DNA of 7,253 nt from Gammaproteobacteria bacterium (GTDB lineage Bacteria; Pseudomonadota; Gammaproteobacteria; Arenicellales; Spongiicolonaceae). The notes below the pieces were generated by a model. The model was not told the origin of the DNA, ran no database searches, and worked only from the letters and a program-made list of their open reading frames with translations. The translations under genes were made by a program, and so were the position numbers. How positions within the stretch are numbered: position 1 is the stretch's first letter; each line of letters begins with the position of its first letter. This document shows, one piece after another, positions 1-5,769 of this stretch. The stretch covers positions 1-7,253 of the forward strand of contig RKSH01000090.1 of the NCBI GenBank assembly GCA_007570945.1. The letters are read 5' to 3'.

Positions 1-3000
1 GACAACCACGGCTACCGCGCATTGTGCGACGTCCTGACCCGCGCCTACCGCAACCCGCAGCGCGCCGCCGACAAACCGTGGGTGGACTTTGCCTGGCTTG
101 CCGAGCATGGCGAGTCGTTAATCGCGCTGTCCGGCGCGCAGGATGGCGAGTTGGGGCGCGCGCTGCTGGCCGGCAACGGCGCCGCCGAAGCGGTGGCCGA
201 GCGTTACCTGCAGTTGTTCGGCGACCGCTTTTACATTGAGCTGAGCCGCATCGGGCGCGACCACGAGGAGCAGTATATCGCCGCCGCCACCGCGTTTGCC
301 GCGGCCAAGGGAATCCCGCTGGCGGCCACCAACGCTGTGCAGTTTTTGCGCCGCGAGGATTTTGAGACGCACGAAATCCGCGTGTGCGTGAACGAAGGGC
401 GCATTCTGGAGGACCGCAACCGCCCGCGCCGCTTCACCGAGGCGCAATATCTGCGCAACCCCAGGGAAATGAGCGAGGTTTTTGCCGGCCTGCCCGAAGC
501 GCTGGAAAACACGGTGGAGATTGCGCGCCGCTGCAATGTGGCTTTTGATTTTGATTCAATTCATCTGCCGGCGTTTGAGGGCGGCGAGGGCGGGGATGAA
601 AACACCGCGCCCGGGGAAATTCTGCGGCAGAAAGCGGACGCCGGACTGGCGCGGCTGTTGGGGCAGAACCCGGCCCTGGACGCGGCGGTTTACCAGGAGC
701 GTTTGGCGACCGAGCTTGCGGTAATCAACCGCATGGACTACGCCGGTTATTTTCTTATCGTCGCCGATTTCGTCCACTGGGCGCAGGCGCATGATATTCC
801 GGTGGGGCCCGGGCGCGGTTCCGGCGCGGCTTCGCTGGTGTCGTGGACGCTGGGCATCACCGAGTTGGATCCCATTGCGCACGGTTTGATGTTTGAACGG
901 TTTCTCAACCCGGAGCGCGTGTCGCTGCCGGATTTTGACATTGACTTCTGCATGGAAAAGCGCGACCGCGTGATTGAGTATGTGGCCGAGCGCTACGGCG
1001 CCGACCGCGTCGCCCAAATCATCACCTACGGCACCATGGCCGCGCGCGCGGTGATCCACGATGTGGGAAGGGTGCTTGGGCACAACCCGGGCTTTCGCGA
1101 CGCCATCGCAAAATTGGTGCCGTTTAAGCCCGGCATGACGCTGGACCAGGCGTTGCGGGATGAGGTGCGCCTGCAGGAAAGATATGAAAATGACGGTGAA
1201 GTGCGCGACTGGATCGACAAGGCGCGCACCCTGGAGGGCGTCAAGCGCAACCCGGGCCGGCACGCCGCCGGGGTGGTGGTGGCGCCCAAAGCCTTGACCG
1301 AGTTCATTCCGCTGTACCGTGAAAAAGGCGCGGCCTCCATGATTACGCAGATGGACATGGACGACCTGCAGAGCCTGGGCATGGTGAAAATTGACTTTCT
1401 AGGCCTGCGCACCCTGACCATCATCGACAAGTCCATGAAAACCATCAACCGCGCGCGCGCTGAGCGCGGCGAGGAGGAAATTAAACTCACCCAACTGCCG
1501 GTGGACGATGCCAAAACATATGCGCTGATTAACCAGTGCCGCACCGCCGGCATGTTTCAACTGGAATCTTCCGGCATGCGCGAACTCATCACCCGCATGA
1601 GGCCGGGCTGCTTCGACGACATCGTCGCGCTGGTGGCGCTGTTTCGGCCGGGGCCGCTGCAGTCGGGAATGGTGGACGATTTTATGGAGCGCAAACACGG
1701 GCGCAAAAAAATCACCTACCCGCATCCGCTGATGGGGAAAATTCTGCTGCCCACCTACGGCGTGATTGTGTACCAGGAGCAAGTGCTGGCGCTCGCCCGC
1801 GCGCTGGCCGGCTACACCCTGGCCGGCGCCGATTTGCTGCGCAAGGCGATGGGCAAAAAGCAGCCGGAGGAGATGAAGAAGCAGCGCGCGGTGTTTGTCT
1901 CCGGTGCCGAGAAGAACGGCGTGGGCAAAAAAACCGCCGGGGAAATTTTTGATTTGATGGACAAATTTTCCGGCTACGGCTTCAACAAGGCCCACGCCAC
2001 CGCTTACGCGCTAATCTCCTACCGCACCGCCTGGCTCAAGGCGAACCATCCGGCGGTGTTCATGGCCGCGTCCATGTCATCGGAAATGCAGCGCACCGAC
2101 AAGCTCATCGCGCTGCGAAACGAGTGCCGCAACCTCGGCATCAACATCGCGCCGCCGGATGTGAACCGCAGCGAACCGGAGTTTTATGTGGACGGCGCCG
2201 GCGACATTGTCTACGGACTCGGCGCGCTTAAGGGAGTGGGCGCCGCCGCCGCCGAGTCGCTGATTGCCGAGCGCCAGGCCAACGGGCCCTACGCCGGTTT
2301 GTTTGACCTGTGCGAGCGCGGCGACGCGCAAAAAATCAACCGCCGCGCGCTGGAGTCGCTGGTGAAGGCCGGCGCCCTGGACCAACTCGGCGCGCACCGC
2401 GCCGCATGCATGGAATCCATCACCGCCGCGGTCAACGCCGCCGCGCAAAAGCAGCACGACAAGAGCGCCGGCCAGAATGACATATTCGGCGGCGGCGGCG
2501 GTGCGGGTGAGGCCGCCGCCGGCAAAAAAGAAAACCGTTTCACCGAAGCCGAGCCATGGGGCAGCGAAGAACTGTTGCGGCGGGAAAAGGAGGCGCTGGG
2601 TTTTTACCTAAGCGGCCATCCTTTTGACGCCCACCGTGAGGAGCTGCGGCGCTGCCTGAGCGGCACCCTCGGCGCGCTGCGCGACAAAACCGACGCCACC
2701 GTCACCGTCGCCGGCATGGTGTCCGCGGCGCGCTTCTTCAAGGACTGGCGGGACGGCGGCCGGGTCGCGCTGGTGTTTCTGGAGGACGGCACCGGCGGTT
2801 TTGACGTCCGCATCCCGGAAAAAATACTGGGCGAGCGCGCGCTGGTGGACAGCGGCCGCATGTTGGTGGTGCGCGGCGAACTTAAAGGCGGCAACCGCGG
2901 CGGCGCCGTGTTGCGCGCGTCCGCGTTCATGGATATCGCCGCATTCCGCCGCGCCTGCGGCGGCGCGCTGGTGCTGAGCACAACAGCCGAGCGCATGGCC

Positions 3001-3225
3001 AACGGTTTTCTCGCCGACCTGGACAAACTCCTTTCGCGGCGCTCGCCGGGCGAATGCGATGTCTACATCCGCTACCGCAACCCGGCCGGCACGCGGGTGC
3101 TGCTGCAACTGGGCGAGGATTACAAGTTGCGGCTGGAGCCGGCTTTCGTGGACAACATCCGCGGCCTGGCCGGCGAAGGGAACATGCAAATCAGGTATGA
3201 TATGCGCAAGTTTGCGCCGGCCTGA
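1..3225 (+). CDS. dnaE: DNA polymerase III subunit alpha, 5'-partial
   Basis: Catalytic (C-family polymerase) subunit of the replicative DNA polymerase III holoenzyme. The frame is already open at base 1 and about 90 N-terminal residues are missing, so the TTG at 22 is not the start. The rest of the PHP domain comes first (visible residues 1 to about 190). The palm/fingers region follows, with GPGRGSG near residue 269 and PDFDIDF near 310. Asp311, Asp313 and Asp465 (in VKIDFLG) match E. coli catalytic Asp401, Asp403 and Asp555 at a constant offset of 90. Next are a helix-hairpin-helix region (about 740-808), a QNDIF clamp-binding motif at 2473-2487 (E. coli has QADMF), a five-glycine run, an OB fold (about 899-985) and the C-terminal domain that in E. 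coli binds tau. The inferred full length of about 1164 residues fits E. coli's 1160. The PHP metal site looks degraded, so proofreading presumably depends on DnaQ. The stop is TGA, 40 bases before accA. Confidence 0.98.
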   Translation, partial: DNHGYRALCDVLTRAYRNPQRAADKPWVDFAWLAEHGESLIALSGAQDGELGRALLAGNGAAEAVAERYLQLFGDRFYIELSRIGRDHEEQYIAAATAFAAAKGIPLAATNAVQFLRREDFETHEIRVCVNEGRILEDRNRPRRFTEAQYLRNPREMSEVFAGLPEALENTVEIARRCNVAFDFDSIHLPAFEGGEGGDENTAPGEILRQKADAGLARLLGQNPALDAAVYQERLATELAVINRMDYAGYFLIVADFVHWAQAHDIPVGPGRGSGAASLVSWTLGITELDPIAHGLMFERFLNPERVSLPDFDIDFCMEKRDRVIEYVAERYGADRVAQIITYGTMAARAVIHDVGRVLGHNPGFRDAIAKLVPFKPGMTLDQALRDEVRLQERYENDGEVRDWIDKARTLEGVKRNPGRHAAGVVVAPKALTEFIPLYREKGAASMITQMDMDDLQSLGMVKIDFLGLRTLTIIDKSMKTINRARAERGEEEIKLTQLPVDDAKTYALINQCRTAGMFQLESSGMRELITRMRPGCFDDIVALVALFRPGPLQSGMVDDFMERKHGRKKITYPHPLMGKILLPTYGVIVYQEQVLALARALAGYTLAGADLLRKAMGKKQPEEMKKQRAVFVSGAEKNGVGKKTAGEIFDLMDKFSGYGFNKAHATAYALISYRTAWLKANHPAVFMAASMSSEMQRTDKLIALRNECRNLGINIAPPDVNRSEPEFYVDGAGDIVYGLGALKGVGAAAAESLIAERQANGPYAGLFDLCERGDAQKINRRALESLVKAGALDQLGAHRAACMESITAAVNAAAQKQHDKSAGQNDIFGGGGGAGEAAAGKKENRFTEAEPWGSEELLRREKEALGFYLSGHPFDAHREELRRCLSGTLGALRDKTDATVTVAGMVSAARFFKDWRDGGRVALVFLEDGTGGFDVRIPEKILGERALVDSGRMLVVRGELKGGNRGGAVLRASAFMDIAAFRRACGGALVLSTTAERMANGFLADLDKLLSRRSPGECDVYIRYRNPAGTRVLLQLGEDYKLRLEPAFVDNIRGLAGEGNMQIRYDMRKFAPA

Positions 3226-3251
3226 GCCGCGCGCGGTTCACCGTCACCCTC

Positions 3252-3255
3252 AGGA
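3252..3255 (+). promoter_or_regulatory. Probable ribosome binding site of accA
   Basis: AGGA lies 10 bases before the ATG at 3266. The spacing is slightly long but usable. It supports this ATG, which is also the start that gives the family-typical length. It is the only recognisable Shine-Dalgarno-like sequence ahead of the three complete starts in the window. Confidence 0.5.
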
Positions 3256-3265
3256 TAACGCCGGC

Positions 3266-4225
3266 ATGACTCCCAACTTTTTGGAATTTGAACAGCCCAT
3301 CGCCGAACTGGAGGCGAAGATTGAGGAGTTGCGCCATGTCACCGCCTCCAGCGCGCTGAACGTCAGCGAAGAGATTGAAACCCTGCAGAAAAAAAGCAGG
3401 AAGCTCACCGAGTCGATATTTTCCGACCTTGAGCCGTGGCAAATCACCCAGGTGGCGCGCCACCCGCAGCGGCCCTACACCCGCGACTACATTGCGCGCG
3501 TCTTCACCGACTTTGAGGAGTTGCACGGCGACCGCATGTTCGCCGATGACCGCTCCATCATCGCCGGCATCGGCCGCCTGGGCGGGCGGGCGGTGATGGT
3601 CATCGGCCAGCAGAAAGGCCGCGACACCAAGGAAAAAGTTTCGTGCAACTTCGGCATGCCGCGCCCCGAAGGCTACCGCAAGTCGCGCCGCTTAATGGAA
3701 ATGGCGGAAAAATTCTCGCTGCCGGTGCTGACTTTCATCGACACCCCCGGCGCCTACCCCGGCGTTGGCGCCGAAGAACGCGGCCAGAGCGAGGCCATCG
3801 CGCGCAACCTGTTCGCCATGTCCGGCCTGCGCACGCCCATCATCGCCACCGTCATCGGCGAGGGCGGCTCCGGCGGCGCCCTCGCCATCGGCGTCGCCGA
3901 CTGCGTGCTGATGATGCAGTATGCAATCTACGCCGTCATCTCCCCCGAAGGCTGCGCCTCCATTTTGTGGAAAAGCGCCGAGCAGGCGGCGCAGGCCGCC
4001 GCCGCCATGTGCATCACCAGCGGCAATCTCAGCAGCCTCGGCCTGGTGGACAAAATTATCCCCGAACCCCTCGGCGGCGCCCACCGCAACCCCGCCGCGG
4101 CCGCCGCCACGGTCCAAACCGCGCTGGTCGAAAACTTGGAACGCCTGTGCGCGGTCAAGGTGAACGACCTGCTGGACAAGCGCCACGAGAGGCTGCGTTC
4201 ATGCGGGCGTTTCACTGAGCAGTGA
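3266..4225 (+). CDS. accA: Acetyl-CoA carboxylase carboxyltransferase subunit alpha
   Basis: With AccD this forms the A2B2 carboxyltransferase, which moves the carboxyl group from carboxybiotin on AccB to acetyl-CoA. The product is malonyl-CoA, for fatty acid synthesis in the cytoplasm. Starting at ATG 3266 the protein has 319 residues, the same length as E. coli AccA, and opens with the typical NFLEFEQPIAELEAKIEEL. Residues about 6-55 form the charged N-terminal helical segment. ARHPQRPYT and GDRMFADD follow. The crotonase-like core carries DTPGAYPGVGAEERGQSEAI from residue 159, GEGGSGGALAIG from 198 (glycine-rich turns forming the active-site oxyanion pockets in this family) and SPEGCASILWKSA. 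IIPEPLGGAHRNP lies near the C-terminus. The frame is open upstream to 3059, but that part is dnaE read in another frame. The gene sits 40 bases after dnaE, probably in the same transcript. Nothing looks broken. Confidence 0.98.
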   Translation: MTPNFLEFEQPIAELEAKIEELRHVTASSALNVSEEIETLQKKSRKLTESIFSDLEPWQITQVARHPQRPYTRDYIARVFTDFEELHGDRMFADDRSIIAGIGRLGGRAVMVIGQQKGRDTKEKVSCNFGMPRPEGYRKSRRLMEMAEKFSLPVLTFIDTPGAYPGVGAEERGQSEAIARNLFAMSGLRTPIIATVIGEGGSGGALAIGVADCVLMMQYAIYAVISPEGCASILWKSAEQAAQAAAAMCITSGNLSSLGLVDKIIPEPLGGAHRNPAAAAATVQTALVENLERLCAVKVNDLLDKRHERLRSCGRFTEQ

Positions 4226-4276
4226 CTCGCGCCCGGCGGAAGATGCAAAAAGCCCAAACCGTTGAGACCGGCAGCG

Positions 4277-5662
4277 ATGATGATTTCCCGCCCCGCGCTT
4301 CCCGCCGTCCTCACCGACTTCCTCCGTTCCCGGCCATACTGGCGCGAGTGCCGGGCGGTTCGGGTTGCGTTCAGCGGCGGGGTGGATTCGCTTTGCCTGT
4401 TGCATGCGCTGTGCGCGGTGCGGGAGGAGTTGGGGCGGGAGGTTTCCGCGCTGCATGTAAATCATGGATTGGCCGCCGAGGCCGAAGCGCGAGCCGGGCG
4501 GTGTGCTGCGCAGTGCGCGGCGTGGGGGGTGGAGTGCCGCGTGCTAAGGGTGAGGGTGAGGCCGCGCGCCGGGGAAAGTTTGCAATCCTGCGCGCGGCGT
4601 GAACGTTATGCGGCCTTGGCCGCGCAACTGGCCGGCGGTGATTTGCTGCTGACCGCGCACCACCGCGACGACCAGGCCGAAACCGTGCTGTTTCATCTCC
4701 TGCGCGGCGCCGGTGCGCGGGGCTTGCGCGCCATTCCCGAGTCGCGCCGCCTCGGCGCGGGTTATGTTTGCCGGCCGCTGCTTGGGTTTGGCCGCGAGGA
4801 TTTGCTCGCGCATGCGAGGGCGCGCGGTTTGCACTGGGACGAAGACCCGGCCAACCGTGACCCGCGCTTTGACCGCAACCACCTGCGCCACCGGGTGCTG
4901 CCGCTTATCAGCCAGCGCTGGCCGCGCGCGGCGCAGTCCCTGGCGCGCAGCGCGGCGCACATGGCGGAAGTGGACGCGCTTCTTGCGGCATTGGCGCGCG
5001 ACGATTTGGCGCGTTGCCGGGCGGAACAACCGCCGGGCATTCCGGCGCCCGGCGGGTGGCTGGCGGTGTCAAGGCTTATCCGGTTGCCGCCGCCGCGCCT
5101 GCGCAATGCATTGCGCGCCTGGCTTGGCGCGCACGGTTTGCCGGCGCTGAGCGCGGCGCGGTTAAACCGTCTGTGCGATTCGCTGGCGGCGCCGCCGCGC
5201 AGCCGGGCGATGCGCTTTGACATCCAGGCGGCGGCGGTGCGGCGCTACCGCGATTTGCTGATGGTGGACATGCAACCGGATTCCCGCCTGTGCGGGGAAA
5301 AAAAAATCACCATAGGTGAGGGCGGCGGCGTCGAGTTTCCCGAGCTGGACTACAAAATTGTCTACCGCCAAAGCGCCGGCCGCGGCATCGCCCAAAGCGC
5401 ATGCGCCGGCGCAGAATGCGGCATTCGTCCGCGCGCCGGCGGTGAGCGTTGCCGCATCGCCGGCACCGCGCACCGCCGCGCGCTCAAAAAAATTCTTGCC
5501 GAGCGCGGCATTCCGCCCTGGCAGCGCGGCCGCCTGCCGTTGGTGTTCATCGGTGAGCGCCTCGCCGCCATCCCCGGACTTTTTGTCTGCCACTGGTGCG
5601 CGGCCGGCGCCGCCGCTCCGGGGGTGGAGTTGACGATTTCGGCGCTGCAGTCACCGTCTTAG
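4277..5662 (+). CDS. tilS: tRNA(Ile)-lysidine synthase
   Basis: An ATP-dependent enzyme that joins lysine to C2 of cytidine 34 in the CAU anticodon of tRNA-Ile2. This makes lysidine, so the tRNA reads AUA and is charged with isoleucine. The product has 461 residues (E. coli 432). The N-terminal PP-loop domain has SGGVDS at 33-38 (ATP pyrophosphatase signature), HVNHGL at 60-65 and TAHHRDDQAET at 126-136. RPLLGFGRED and EDPANRDPRFDRNHLRHRVLP follow, both hallmarks of the family. A tRNA-binding middle domain comes next, then a C-terminal domain at about 385-440 with LKKILAERGIPPW. The start is uncertain: ATGs at 4277 and 4280 are adjacent, a TTG at 4262 is possible, and none has a clear ribosome binding site. 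It lies 51 bases after accA. The last residues (LQSPS) and the TAG stop fall inside a 21-bp tandem repeat, so the tail beyond about residue 450 is probably not a conserved part of the enzyme. Confidence 0.96.
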   Translation: MMISRPALPAVLTDFLRSRPYWRECRAVRVAFSGGVDSLCLLHALCAVREELGREVSALHVNHGLAAEAEARAGRCAAQCAAWGVECRVLRVRVRPRAGESLQSCARRERYAALAAQLAGGDLLLTAHHRDDQAETVLFHLLRGAGARGLRAIPESRRLGAGYVCRPLLGFGREDLLAHARARGLHWDEDPANRDPRFDRNHLRHRVLPLISQRWPRAAQSLARSAAHMAEVDALLAALARDDLARCRAEQPPGIPAPGGWLAVSRLIRLPPPRLRNALRAWLGAHGLPALSAARLNRLCDSLAAPPRSRAMRFDIQAAAVRRYRDLLMVDMQPDSRLCGEKKITIGEGGGVEFPELDYKIVYRQSAGRGIAQSACAGAECGIRPRAGGERCRIAGTAHRRALKKILAERGIPPWQRGRLPLVFIGERLAAIPGLFVCHWCAAGAAAPGVELTISALQSPS

Positions 5663-5727
5663 CCGTTGCAGTCACCGTCCCAGCGGTTGCAACCACCGTT
5701 CCAGCATCCGCAACCGCCATCCCCGGC
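5644..5727. repeat. Degenerate 21-bp tandem repeat, four units
   Basis: Four adjacent 21-base units run from 5644, 5665, 5686 and 5707. Units 1 and 2 share the core TGCAGTCACCGTC and match at 17 of 21 positions. Units 2 and 3 also match at 17 of 21, while units 3 and 4 match at only 12 of 21, so the array decays downstream. Unit 1 holds the last codons and stop of tilS; the rest lie in the gap before pyrG. The preceding 21 bases (5623-5643, coding for the TilS tail) match unit 1 at 12 of 21 positions, which may mean the array grew out of the tilS end or may be chance. The period equals two turns of B-DNA and seven codons. No known repeat family is recognised. Confidence 0.75.
5683..5717. repeat. 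Imperfectly spaced inverted repeat in the tilS-pyrG gap
   Basis: GCGGTTGC at 5683-5690 is the exact reverse complement of GCAACCGC at 5710-5717, giving an 8-bp stem with a 19-base loop. A 10-bp perfect palindrome, GGTTGCAACC, overlaps it at 5685-5694. No T-run follows, so it does not look like an intrinsic terminator. It may be only a by-product of the tandem repeat, or a protein-binding site. Confidence 0.3.
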
Positions 5728-5729
5728 GT

Positions 5730-5758
5730 TTGCCCCGCCGCCCGGGCCCTGCTATCAT
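5730..5758 (+). promoter_or_regulatory. Predicted sigma70 promoter of pyrG
   Basis: TTGCCC at 5730-5735 matches the -35 consensus at four of six positions. A 17-base spacer follows, then TATCAT at 5753-5758, which matches the -10 consensus at five of six. TG at 5750-5751 makes an extended -10. Transcription should start near 5764-5767. The site begins just after the tandem repeat and stands out in otherwise very GC-rich sequence. It gives pyrG a promoter separate from dnaE-accA-tilS. This is a prediction from sequence only. Confidence 0.55.
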
Positions 5759-5769
5759 TCAATCCCGTC

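Noticed and set aside
556..1263. Long open frames on the minus strand inside dnaE, and similar ones opposite accA, tilS and pyrG
   Set aside because: They are expected in GC-rich coding DNA, where stops are rare in antisense frames. Their translations are low-complexity and resemble no known family, while the + strand genes are unmistakable.
3196..3201. TATGAT as a possible -10 box for accA inside the end of dnaE
   Set aside because: No -35-like sequence lies 16-18 bases upstream and there is no extended TG. A single hexamer match is weak evidence, although an internal accA promoter remains possible.
3227..3236. CCGCGCGCGG palindrome after the dnaE stop as a terminator
   Set aside because: It has no room for a loop and no T-run, and accA follows closely on the same strand.
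3059..3265. Upstream extension of the accA frame to a start at 3059
   Set aside because: This part overlaps the dnaE 3' end in another frame and gives a Cys/Trp/Arg-rich peptide not seen in AccA. ATG 3266 gives the family-typical 319 residues and has an AGGA upstream.
4222..4602. Open frame starting at a GTG that overlaps the accA stop
   Set aside because: Over most of its length it reads tilS out of frame, and its product is Arg/Ala/Gly-rich with no recognisable domain.
5644..5727. The tandem units as a CRISPR array
   Set aside because: The units adjoin with no spacers, are only 21 bases long and diverge quickly. No cas gene is present in the window.
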